A stretch of DNA of 64,000 nucleotides, taken from contig OX457064.1 of the NCBI GenBank assembly GCA_949752795.1, positions 41,908,368-41,972,367 on the forward strand, read 5' to 3'. The notes below the pieces were generated by a model. The model was not told where the DNA came from. It ran no database searches and saw nothing but the letters and a program-made list of their open reading frames with translations. Shown here one piece after another: positions 1 through 11,400 of the stretch (its first letter is position 1; every line of letters begins with the position of its first letter). The stretch is from Hyperoodon ampullatus (Eukaryota; Chordata; Mammalia; Artiodactyla; Ziphiidae). Position numbers and translations under genes: made by a program.

Positions 1-695
1 CCTGCCGATTTTCTGTAAGACTTGGAAGATGGATTTACAGTGTGTGACACTATTGTCTTTATTTGTACACAAGCCTTCCCCTTTGCTTCTGGAATTTAAC
101 CCGGTACTAATTGAGGTCATTGCCACCCATTTATCACCTGAAATTGAAGTGATGTTAACTTAAAGTGAATGCTTTTCATCTTGTGAGTGTATTCCCAACT
201 ATATATATTTGTATAAAAGGCTACATGCATTTTTCATGCCGTGCTTGTATCTGGTCTTAAGTAACCTAATTTATGTATACCATTTACTTTTTCCCCTCTT
301 TACAGAGTTTTTTTTAATTTGCTGCTATAGCCAAGTGAAATTATTTTACAAACACTTTTGTGTCCACAGAATGATTTGTTTTGACTTCCTCAGCTATATT
401 TTGTAGGCAAGTGTAAAAAACTCTCTGCATTATACATAACCATGGTCTAAGTAAATGCCTTGAAATACCTCAAAACACATAAATTTCTAGTGTTTTAGAG
501 CCTCAATATGATGTCATTTTTTCACCATCTTTTTTGTGTATACCCCTTTAAATTGGCTACACAGCCAGAGTAAACACAGGGTTAGTGAAGCAGAATTAAA
601 TATCCGTTGTTAACTAATTTAGCTGTTCCCTATCACTAGCAGGGGTCAGTGTGCCAGATCTTTCTCCTTTCTCATTGCAGACCATAATCTAGACT

Positions 696-912
696 AGGGA
701 TCAGCAGACATTTTTTTCTGTGAAGGGTCAGATAGGAAATATTTTAGGCTTTGTGGGTCAAAGTGTTTCTGTCACAAATATCCCATTGTTACTCAAAGTA
801 GTCCTAGACTCTACCTAAATGAATGGGTAGAACGGTGTTCCAATAAAACTTTATTTAACAAAACAGGTGGGAAGCTGGATTTGACCCATGGGCTGCAATT
901 TGCTAACCCCTG
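696..912. mobile_element. hAT-like non-autonomous DNA transposon fossil
   Basis: Near-complementary ends are visible: GGGATCAGCAGAC at the left and GCTAACCCCTG at the right. The internal text CAATAAAACTTTATTTA is typical of a common mammalian MER element whose intact ends read CAGGGGTCAGCAAAC. The exact family name is not asserted, and no clean 8-bp target duplication remains. Confidence 0.7.
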
Positions 913-1574
913 TACTAGAATACTGCACAGCAGACTATTCTAAAACAGACCTTTTGAGCAGACCAGAAATCGCAACATCAAACTCAGGAGACTCTCATCA
1001 AGGCTCTAAATTCCCAGCTAATATTGATTCAAAAACTAGAGATGTGATTCAAAGACATAGTTTTGTTTACAGAAGAAGTAGTTAAAAATCTGATGTGCTT
1101 CTCTTTGCAGGGTAATTGTTTTGTACTCACAGAAATTACTGCTCTATTTCACTCTTAGGATAAGAGTTGGGAGGAAAGCTGAGTGAAAGGTCAGAGCTAA
1201 GACAATTTATCACTGTATTTACGTTCACTGTCCACGTAGAGAAGGGGACCCATCACTTGTGACATTTTGGTTATCAGAATCAAGGGGAAGCTTTAGATGT
1301 TGGATAGCAATGTTTTTCCTTCAGTGGAATATGAGTGGTGTGAATTTTTAAATGCCTTTGGCCACAGCAATAAATTGAAAGAAGGCAGAATGCCTAAAAG
1401 CAAGCATGAATGCTCTAAGTGTTTTCATTTAGATACAAGTGCCAGAATATATTATTAAGGTCATGTATACAGAAATATGCATAGCATACACATGAATTGA
1501 TCAAACTTAAAGAAGACTGGCTAATATATTTATTAGAACTTTTCTTTAAAAAAACAACTAAATAAAGCTCTAAT

Positions 1575-1712
1575 TGGACTTCTGTGAGCTCTTGATGGTT
1601 AGGACTGTGCCTTACTGTTCAGCTTCTTCTATAGCTCCACATTCCCTGCCCCTTAGCAACTGGCATAATGTCCGGGCTGTAGTAAATGAATGAATTAATG
1701 AAGAAGTAAATG
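1575..1712 (+). repeat. L2-type LINE fragment
   Basis: The stretch resembles the 3' end of mammalian L2: GGTTAGGACTGTGCCTTA, then CTGGCATAATGTCCGGGC and a tail of repeated GAATGAATTAATGAA units. It is old and diverged. Confidence 0.55.
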
Positions 1713-3794
1713 GATAAAGAAACATCTGATATAATGTTGTAGTGGTGCTCATGCATGAAGGAGATCTTAAGTGTGCTCATTCAAAAATATATTTGAATTG
1801 TATGCTCAAGTGTTCAAGAGTTGCTGCCCAAAGCCCATGGCTTTAATTCCTAGGCTGTTATAAGTTAGCCCTAGGTCTTTAGTTGGACATGAAGCTTAGC
1901 TTCTTCATGCCTTTAAAAATTATTTTTGCAAACTTGGAATGCTAATGTCCTCATCTTGAATGATGAGAATCGAGAGTTGGTGAAGGTTCTTTGAAAACTT
2001 TATAATACTATGTAAATTTGAGTCTTTTTAAAAAAAAAAAAACATTATAGCTGGTGTTTTCTAGCACTATTCCAAACTCAACCAGAGTTCAGTATGTTAA
2101 CACCTACAGTTTAGCATATGATCTTTCTTAAATTTATCTCATGTTCACTATAGAAATATAAACAGAAACTCAACTCATAAGTTTCATTGTTTATTCTCTG
2201 GACTAACATGAACCAGTAAGTCATAACATGGTCTGTTTTCAATTTAGTGGTGCCAAAAAATACTCCAGGGTCAGGATTGTTTAGGAAATTATTCTCCTAT
2301 GAGCAAATTTTTAAATTCATTATCTCCATCTCTAATATTATAGGTGTTCACATATGACTTATATGTCTACCCTGAGCCAAAGACTTGGTTGTATACAAGC
2401 ATTGTTGCATTTGTAAAGCCAAGGGCATTTCTGTGCTCCAGGAGAATGATGACAACAAGAGTGGGCCTCTGGTCAAAAATGTGGGCAGAAAAAAATGGAA
2501 GCCAAGATGATGCCTCATAGTTCATAGTTCTAAAATGAAAACAGTCACTAACCTAACAAATACTTTACGATGAATACCATAAACCCAAGTAAACTGTGTG
2601 AATTAAGAAGTGGTTAAGTTTATTTTGGAAGTGCATTTTTTAAAGTCCTGGTACTTTGGAGCACTTACATTTAACCATTAGAGGAACTCAGTCATTGTAA
2701 GTCAGCCTTAAGATGTGGTTTTAAAGGTCAAGCCTCTATCAAAGAAAAAATGCAAGATGCATCTCTTGAGAGTTCTCTTGGCTTCTCCTCCTAAAAATCT
2801 GATTGTCCAGAGGAGTTGCAGGTCATAAAAGTTTGCATGAAAACGTGTTTGAGGAAGACAGCAGATTTCATAGATAAATGATCTGAACTGTTTGAAGTCA
2901 GGGATAAGGATATAATATAATATCATTGGGAACCATCACTTCTTTGTAAATGAAATGAAGGAGTTAACTCACTTGATTTGATACACTTGAAGAAGGAAGG
3001 ATTCACTTTAATTAAAACTACAAACAATGCCGATGCCTGTAGCCCTGGTTCCAGAGCCAGCCAGGACAGTACAGTAAGCGAGATGAAATGTACCTAAGCA
3101 GCCTCGGCAGCAGGCTGGAGCCATGTTCAGCGAAAGTAATTTAATTAGTGTTGATCATGACTCCAGATGATGGTGATTTGATAAGGAATAATTTAGTACT
3201 TAACAGCCTTTTACATGCACCAACTCCTTGTGGGAAGGTAAAGCAAATTGCACAAAATGAATGTGCTGCTTCCACTTGTGACTGTGCCAGTGAGCTGGAA
3301 AACTGCCTGTTCACAGACGCTCAGGCTCTCGGCCCTGTGATGAAATACCCAACACGGTCTCAGCTCAGCCCTCTCTGGTGGGAGTCTCTGTACTACCCTT
3401 ACTGAAGAATAATAAATAACAGAAGTCATTTTTATGATCTAAAATCTCGAGGAAGCAGAAAAGTGAAAATGAGGAAAATAAAGTAGCTCTGGTTCTTGTG
3501 CAAAAGGTTGACGATCTTAGGTTGGCTTCTTTTTTCCCCTCAACACAGCAATTAAAAAAAAAAAATCCTAGCATTTGGCTTACGATTAGAAAAAAAAAGT
3601 CATGATTCCAAGGGCACACAGTGATTAAGAGGCCCACACACGGAGAGACTAGGGGAGCCCTAAACTTCTTGGAGAACCTGTGAGAATCCTTGAGTGTTGG
3701 CATCTAACAAAAAGGAAGACATGGTTAGTTTTTTTAAAAACGTCTTTTCAAGTACTGGACCTGTTTCAGTGCAGCACACACTGGATCCAGGTGT

Positions 3795-3912
3795 TGCCAG
3801 GCATCATAGTGGATTTGAAATTTGCCCGGTTATGAGAGTCACCTAGAAAATTTTATAAGATACAGAATCCTGATCTATATACCAGCTTTAGTGAATCAGT
3901 TTCTGGGAACAG
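3795..3912. repeat. Possible MER5A-like DNA transposon fragment
   Basis: The stretch GAGAGTCACCTAGAAAATTT followed by GTGAATCAGTTTCTGGG parallels the MER5A interior (ATCACCTGGAGGGCTT and GATTCAGTAGGTCTGGG). It is diverged and both ends are unclear. Confidence 0.4.
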
Positions 3913-3916
3913 GGTA

Positions 3917-4332
3917 TGAGTTTGCTAGGGCTGCCATAACAAGGTACCACAAACTGGGTGGCTTAAAAAGTGGAAATTTATTGTCTCACAGCTGGAGGCT
4001 AGAAGTCTGAGATGAAAGTGTTGGCAGGGTTCTGAGGGCTGTGAGAGAGAATCTATTCTATGCCTCTCCCCTAGATTGTGATGGCTTGCAGGTAATTTTT
4101 GGCGATTCTTGGCTTGTAGAAGCTTCACTCTAATCTCTGCCTTAATCTTCACATGGCGTTCTGTGTGTCTCAGTGTCCTAATTCCCCTTTTGTACAAGGA
4201 CACCAGTAATACTATATTAGATCCCACCCTAATGACCCTATCTTAACTAATTTTCCAAATAAGGTCACATTCTGAGGTGGGGTTAGGACTTCAGGATAAA
4301 ATTTGGAGGGGACACAACTGAACCTGTAACAT
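3917..4332. repeat. Ancient interspersed repeat, copy A of four in the window
   Basis: It opens GAGTTTGCTAGGGCTGCCAT, continues ACAAACTGGGTGGCTTA and closes GGGGACACAACTGAACCTGT. The same order of segments recurs at 19281-19647, 53815-54335 and 61262-62122. I know the sequence type from many mammalian genomes but do not assert a family name. Confidence 0.7.
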
Positions 4333-4789
4333 ATGGAGTATGGGAATGCCTGTCTGAAATTTTTTCAAAATTTCCCTCGGTAATCTGATGATTGGCCAAA
4401 TTTGGGGGTCCCCTGTTTAGGGATCTACTTGCCTCTGATAGCACTTTGGGAATCCTTATGTTCTTTCTTCTAAAGTCACTTTGGGAAACTCATGGGGCCA
4501 GTCTGAAAGCCCTAGAGCTCCAGATGGTGTATCTACAAGGATGGGTCATGCCTTTTGCTTCTAGGTTGATATTAATGGACATTTTGATAGGAGGCTACTG
4601 TCCTGCTAGCAACCATTCCCAGTGGTACCCCAGACTTGTCATTCCTCCCGTGAGTCATCTGGAATTATTTATTATGTGAAGTTGAAGCACATTATCAGAT
4701 GTCTCTGCTGGAAGAGGAGGCCACCAGACATTTTCAAACATCTTAATTTGTATAGCATTGCTTGATGCTTCTCATACTTTTAAATCTTT

Positions 4790-5870
4790 TTATGGAGCTA
4801 CACATTCATTACAATGCAAAAATCTTAAGTGTATAACTTGGTGAACTTTACATAGGTATATACTCATATACACACCGCCAAGAGCAAGATATAAAATATT
4901 TACAGCTCTGTAGTAGGTTACTAGTGCCCTTTCTCAGTCATTAACACTCCCATCCACCAACAGAAGGAGATTCTTTCACTATCCATTAGTTTGGTCTGTA
5001 CTTGAAATTCATATACTGTGTACTCTTTGTATACTCTTTTGTGTTTGTCTTCTTTTACTCAATTTACCATCTGTGAGACCATCTACGTTTCTGCATGTGT
5101 CATCAATGTGTTCCTTGTTAATTCTTGTGGAATATTCCATTGTATGAATAAGCCACAATTTACTTATCCATTTTTCTGCTAATGAACATTGGAATTTTTC
5201 CAGTTTTTGGTATTGTGAATAAAGCTGCTATGAACATGTACTTTGGTAAACATATTCAATCCTTTCTCTTTGATATCTACCTAAGAGTATAGTTACTGGA
5301 TCATAGGGGAGATTTATATGGAGACTTGGTAGATACTTCAAGAAGTTTTCCAAAGGGTTTTTGTCAGTTTATACTCTTAGCAGCATATATAAGCAGTTCT
5401 TATTGCTTTAAGTCTTCTTCATATCTTGGTAATGACAGTCTTTTTCAGTTTAGCCATTCTAGTGGGTGTATAGTGAAAACCTCATGTGATTTTATTTGCG
5501 GTTTCCTGATGAGTAAAGATGCTGAATACTTTTTCATATATGCTTGCTTTGTTGCTCATTTGTTTGTCATTTGGGTATCTTCTTTTATGAACTGCCCGTT
5601 TGAGTCTTTTGCCCGTTTTAATTGGGTCTCTTGTTTTCTTTTATTAATTTGTAGCAATTCTTATTATGTTGAATATGATTTCTTTGTCAGATCTTTCTAT
5701 AGCAAGTATCCTCTTGGTGTCTGTAACTTAGTGTCTTGATGAAGAGAAGTTCTTAATTTCAATGAAGCCTAATTCGTAGATTATTTTCTTTTATGGTTAA
5801 TGCCTTTTGCATCCTGCTTACTAATCTTTTCCTACACTATGGTCCCAAAGACTTTTAAAATATAGTAATG
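4790..5870 (-). mobile_element. Old L1M-type LINE fragment, antisense
   Basis: The + strand shows markers of antisense mammalian L1, such as GTGAATAAAGCTGCTATGAA, TAGTTACTGGATCATAGG, AGCCATTCTAGTGGGTGTAT and CTTTTGCCCGTTTTAATTGG, in the usual order. The open frame at 5326-5739 on the + strand falls inside this antisense remnant and is not a gene. Confidence 0.75.
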
Positions 5871-6319
5871 TTGAATATGGCAGTCTCTGGTATGTTTGAT
5901 ACTTTGATAAATATGATAAACTTTGCATCATACTGGCAATTTATTAGCTTTTAAGTTCTTATCCATTTTCGTTCATATAATTTAGATCTCATCTCTCAGG
6001 TATAATGATTTGTTACTTAGTTGAATGGCAAAGTGAGTTCCCTTGATGTTGCTACTGCTTTTTCTTAGGAAAATATAAAACCTACTACTTAATCTAAAGT
6101 GCTGAACTAGGGTATACACATTTTGTTGTATATGTTCAAGTAAGTAATAAACAGTGGAAAACTATTTGTTAAGAAAGCAACAAATGCATGGTTAAGATAT
6201 TACAAGATTGCATCATACAATATTTGTCATTCTAAGAAGTAGCACACACACACACAGAGGGAGAGAATTTTCTTATAGAATACTACTTTAAATCTTTTGT
6301 GATTTTTTCCCCACATTTT

Positions 6320-7340
6320 AAAAACATTTCATCTTGCAAATTCAGGCAAAAATAAAGAAAATAATGTAGTGAACTCCCACCTATCCATCAGTCAGCTTTT
6401 AACATTTATCAACATTTTTCTATTTGATTCTTCCCTCATACATTTTTTTCTAGAGTATTTTAAAGAAAATCCCAGAGCTTATTTTTTATCTGTAAATATT
6501 TTATGAAGCTTTAGCTTTAAACCTTTCTTTTTGGTACAACTGCTAATTTCATTATCACATCCAACAAAATTAACAATAATTTCTTAAACATCTAATACCT
6601 AGTCCACATTGAAATATCTTATTTGTTGGAAAGGTGTCTCTTTCAGTTGGTTTGTTCAAGTCAGAATCCAAACAAGTCCTCATGTTACAATTGATTCTTG
6701 AGGTTCTTAAGCCTCTTCTATCTTAACGTTTTATAAATTATAACTTTCTGACTTGGTAAAGTTAATGAACATACGTACCCTTTGCATATGAAGAGACATG
6801 TAATTTCCCCTTTGTTTCTATTCCTCTAACTCTCTACTTTGAGTAGGTATATTAAACACACATTAAATTAGAAAAAAATACTTTGAAATAGACCACTCAG
6901 CAAAATAATTGTATTATTATTTATTAAATTTTCCTTAGACAACTAATTTAGATGAAATTTGTTTACTTCTGTGGCACATTTGTTTTCTACAGTGTTTCAG
7001 ATGTCTCTTGAGTACCACTGAACATTTTTGTCAAAATTATGTGCTTATATAAACAATTAGCATTTATTTTCCTGGAGCTTGGTAGCTCTTGATATCAATT
7101 TCTTATACTAAAATTATATATGACATTCAAGTTAGTACAGGTTCGTAATGCTGCAGTATCATAATCAAGATTGAATGGTATCATAAGCCACAAAGTTTCT
7201 CTTGTAATATCTTCCTTTATAGTATATACACTTAATATTTTGTTTTAATCCCAGGTTTTATAGGACTTGGAGTAACTATACACAGTCTGTCCTTCTTGTA
7301 TTTATCCTTGATAATTCATACCTGTGAAAATTGTATGAAA
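6320..7340 (-). mobile_element. Probable L1M 3' region fragment, antisense
   Basis: Marker phrases for an old antisense LINE-1 UTR are present: AACTCCCACCTATCCATCA, AAAATTAACAATAATTTCTT and TCAGAATCCAAACAAGTCC. Divergence is high, and the right edge is uncertain after about 6760. Confidence 0.5.
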
Positions 7341-8301
7341 ATAAAATTCATTCTCATGTCTATTTTCCCCTTATCTTTTTATTCATTTTCCATTTATACT
7401 AAAACTTCAATTATTCTGAGGATCTTTAATATGCATTTGTTCAGTTTCATATAGAAGAATAAAAATAGATAATCTTATTTATTTATTGGTTTGAAAGCTA
7501 TGATTCCACTCCAAATACACATATTTCTTCATATTTTATGATATTGTCTTTATAGTATATTGAACAGTAATGACATATGACACTAAGTCATATGAAAAAG
7601 GAGGAAACATCATTTCATATAGAATAATTGTTTTATAGTAGATTATATATGAAAAATAACTTTAACATATTTCTCACAATGTATCTTCACACTTCTGGTA
7701 AGTAGTTAGGCAAATAGTTTTATCTGTATTTTTATATATGAGCGCTGGTCTAAAAAGAGGTCGAATTTTTTGTCCTTTTGTCCAAAGTATCATTAGTTAC
7801 CCTGAGAACTGCATGCATCTGGATTTTCTTTCTCATAGTCCAGTTGTTATTCCACTAAACCATTACTATTGGTACATTTGAGACGTTTTCCTTTCAATAA
7901 TACTTAAAATTATGTTCCTGTCTTCAGTTAATTCTTGGATAATCAATTGTATTTTTTCTGCTTTAGTCATTGGAAACCTTTCTGAAATGTTTTCAAGCTT
8001 ACTTTCTGAAAACTTCTAGTATTGTCAATATCAGCTAAGCCAATTACAAGTAGTCATCTGACTTTAAGTAATGAGAGAGAGTTTAAGCATGCATTTCGTT
8101 ATGCGATAAAAGCAAACAACGAGTATATGGAGATTCTCCAGAATCTTTTCTTGCATGAAATTCATCCAATGTGATTTTTCTTATGTATGAAAGTTAATAT
8201 GAAATGTTAGTGACATTTTAACCAAGAGGAGTAGAACAGATTAGTGTACTTAATTCCTAACTGTATTTCATTTTTGTGGGTATTTGTGTTTTGTTTTCTA
8301 G

Positions 8302-8431
8302 TGGCTTTTCATGGCCTCCCACTGAAAATCAAGAAAGAACCCCACAGTCCATGTTCAGAACTTGGCTCTGCCTGCAGTCAAGAACAGCCCTTTAAATTCA
8401 GCTATGGAGAAAAGTGCCTGTACAATGTCAG
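8302..8431 (+). CDS. ETV1: ETV1 coding exon, residues 79(part)-122(part)
   Basis: The exon follows a pyrimidine-rich tract ending TTTTCTAG and stops at GTAAAGC. It starts in codon phase 1 (TG completes Leu79) and ends with AG of Ser122. It encodes [13 protein letters not shown], with the SUMO motif IKKE (K89) and the ERK-type site S94-P95, and ends YGEKCLYNV. The residues after PCSE read LGSACS, where I recall ISSACS in human ETV1, so the exon has mildly diverged. The region links the N-terminal activation domain to the central regulatory region. Confidence 0.95.
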
Positions 8432-11400
8432 GTAAAGCAATCAGGTGTATAGAGAAGGCCTGATGGTTCTTATTGAAACACAATTCCAGCATAATATAAA
8501 GTCTCAAGTCATATTTTATGAGTTACACCTGCAGCATATAACAAACTAATTAGGTTATGTGTTTAGCAGAACTCGGAAGGACCATTTACTGTCTGATTGC
8601 ATACTTTCAGAATTATTTTAATTAAAGGTCAAGTCAGAGACCTATCTTTTTTTGGGGGGGGGGTCTTTGTTGCTGTGTGCGGGCTTTCTCTAGTTGCGGC
8701 GAGGGGGGCTACTCTTCGTTGGGTTGTGCAGGCTTCTCATTGCAGTGGCTTCTTGTTGCGGAGCACAGGCTCTAGGCACGCAGGCTTCAGTAGTTGTGGC
8801 ATGCGGGCTCAGTAGTTGTGGCTCACGGACTCTAGAGCGCAGGCTCAGTAGTTGTGGCACACGGGCTTAGTTGTTCCTCGGCATGTGGGATCTTCCCAGA
8901 CCAGGGCTTGAATCCATGTCCCCTGCATTGGCAGGCGGATTCTTAACCACCGCACCATCAGGGAAGCCCCCAGAATCATTTTAAAGCAGTCATTTTTATC
9001 CAAATCATGAGTTGCCTTTCCACTGTAGTGATGCACTATGGGATTGAAAAGAGGGTCTGGGGACTTCCCTGGCCGTCCAGTGGTGAAGAATCCGTACTTC
9101 CACTGCAAGGGGCACTGGTTCAATCCCTGGTCAGAGAACTAAGATCCTACATGCTGCGCAGTGTGCCCAAATAAATAAATAAATAAATAAATAAACAAGT
9201 AAAAGAGAAAGGTGCTTCCTGTGTCTATCTTCACTTAAAAAAAAGAGAGAGAGAGAGAGAGAGGTTCTTACTTTGCATGCATGAATAGCTGCTGAAAGTT
9301 CTCATTAGAAAGAAAGCATTATGCACTTTAGATAGAGTGTGTAGGAAAAAATGAACCATTTGGCAGGTCTAAGCAGTACATTAGTTATCTGACAGGTTTT
9401 GCAGATGATCTATAAGATGCATTCATGGACAATTGCAGTAAAGTTAGAATTTTATAAGGCTTAGCAGAGGCTATTATCTATTAAAAAGCCAGTTGTTCCT
9501 TCGGATGATAATAAAGGGTGGAGCAGTAGAAGTGCATTGTTCATTTGTTGGAAAATTTGATAACATGTATGTTCATTAAAAACCCTTCATAGTAAATTGC
9601 ATTCTGCTGCTTTTCATGTCGGCCTCTAATTGCGTACGGAAAAATTTGGCTCTGTATATTGTATGTTATTACTCTCAATTATAGTAGAGACGTACGTAGT
9701 TCTTTAAAGGAGTTAGTTTAGAAACTTATAAAAATGATTACAAATATTTGTGGTCTTATAAATTATGTTGATTCAAGTTCATAATACATTATAATCCAAA
9801 GGAGTCTTCTATTTCCTCAGATTTTTTTTACATATATTGTTTTTTCTTTCTGTGGAGTAATTTTTTCTCCTTTTTTAAAAATTGAAGTATAGTTGATGTA
9901 CAATATTATATAAGATAGAGGTGTACAGGATAGTGATTCACAACATTTAAAGTTATACTCCATTTATAGTTATTATAAAATATTGGCTATATTCTCTGTG
10001 TTGTACAGTATGTCCTTGTAGCTTATTTTATGCCTAATAGTTTGTACCTCTTAATCTTCTACCCCTGTGTTGCCCCTCTCAACTTCACTCTCCCCACTGG
10101 TAACCGCTCGTTTGTTCTTTATATCTGTGAGTCTGCTTCTTTTTTGTTATATTCACTAGTTTGTTGTCCAAGATATTTAAGATTTGAGAAACTTTGATTT
10201 GTGCAGTCTCACAGTACCTGACCAGTGCTTGGACATTCTATTACTATTTGTTCTTGCCAACTTGTCTTTTATATCTGCTTTTCTAGGAGGTTCACCAGAG
10301 CCTGAAATGATGAGGCAGTTCAATTGCACTGCAAAGCTTTTATAAAACAGATCTCTTGTAGAAGCCAACTATTAAAACATACTGAGTTCAGATAAAACAA
10401 TATTGATCAATCTGAGTTTTATTTTTATCGTGTTTTTAATTTTTGCATTTTCTCCTTAAGAGTACTGTGTATTCTCAGAGTAATTATTTAACATATGGAG
10501 GAATTTTTAATTAATAAACCAAATAGGTATAGAATTGCCATTGCATTTTAGCATTGATCAGAAGTGTGACTATGAAATAACTGCTGCTTTATGGACTTAG
10601 AAAGAAGAAAGACATATCTGACTTTCATAAATTAATGGTAGAAGAATTACCTGAATATTTTGAGGTTCTTCTTGGGGACCAATAATTCCCACAGTGATAT
10701 ATGGATTAAATTTTGTTATTTCCATTTTTATACAAACAGTGTAACTCAGTACAGCATTTCATAAGGGAAAAAAGTAATATTCTAGGACAGGAGATGTATC
10801 ATTTTTTCTTTTTATGTGGGAATGAGACAGGTGAACCATTTTATAAAAGAAGTGGGTTCACATTCAGAAATATTGGTAAGGGAAATAGGTAGAACCAAAC
10901 ATAATATGAGTTCCACTGACTGCTTTAAAGCAAGAAAGACTTATGCAGCACATACTCCTTCACTTCTATAAAGTATTTTTGCGCTTGGATGTTATTCTGT
11001 TGTATATAGATGGGTGCAACAGGGTAAATTATTACATGTCAGGTTTTTTTTAAGTTTCTTTTTTAAAGAAAAACATATATTAATGAATGCTTTTTATTTT
11101 AAAATGAAATACAGTATTTTAATCTAGAACATCTTTTTTTGTTCAGAAATTTAAGTACAATTTGTTTTCAATAAAATATTTTTTAGATTACAAAAATTAG
11201 TTAAATCATATTCCTGAGAGCTACGCTAAAGAAAGCAACTTAAATTCATAATGTATATAAAAACAAGCTTACTCATCTTATTATTTTGTAATTGTGTTCA
11301 GAAGTTAGACGATGATAACAGGATTTTACTCTTAAGAACATTATATTGTACCTATTCTTATACTCCAAGAACGTTTAAAGATATCAGAGACATAAATCTT

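Larger units (their letters stand above)
1..8301 (+). other. ETV1 intron, 5' part cut by the window edge
   Basis: No coding exon of ETV1 was found here; the codons before Leu79 are absent. Contents that can be named are a hAT-like fossil (696-912), an L2 fragment (about 1575-1712), a possible MER5A-like fragment (about 3795-3912), an old interspersed repeat (3917-4332) and antisense L1M remnants (about 4790-5870 and 6320-7340). The stretches 913-1570, 1713-3790 and 7341-8300 are AT-rich with nothing recognised. Confidence 0.8.

Noticed and set aside
5326..5739. 137-codon open frame on the + strand
   Set aside because: It lies within an antisense L1M remnant; its codons follow the LINE's complementary strand and resemble no protein.
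1..8301. Search for earlier ETV1 exons (codons before Leu79, including the acidic domain)
   Set aside because: No stretch encodes the expected residues; they must lie upstream of the window.
8432..8460. Possible read-through continuation of the first exon
   Set aside because: Donor GTAAAG is good and the frame meets a stop a few codons into the intron.
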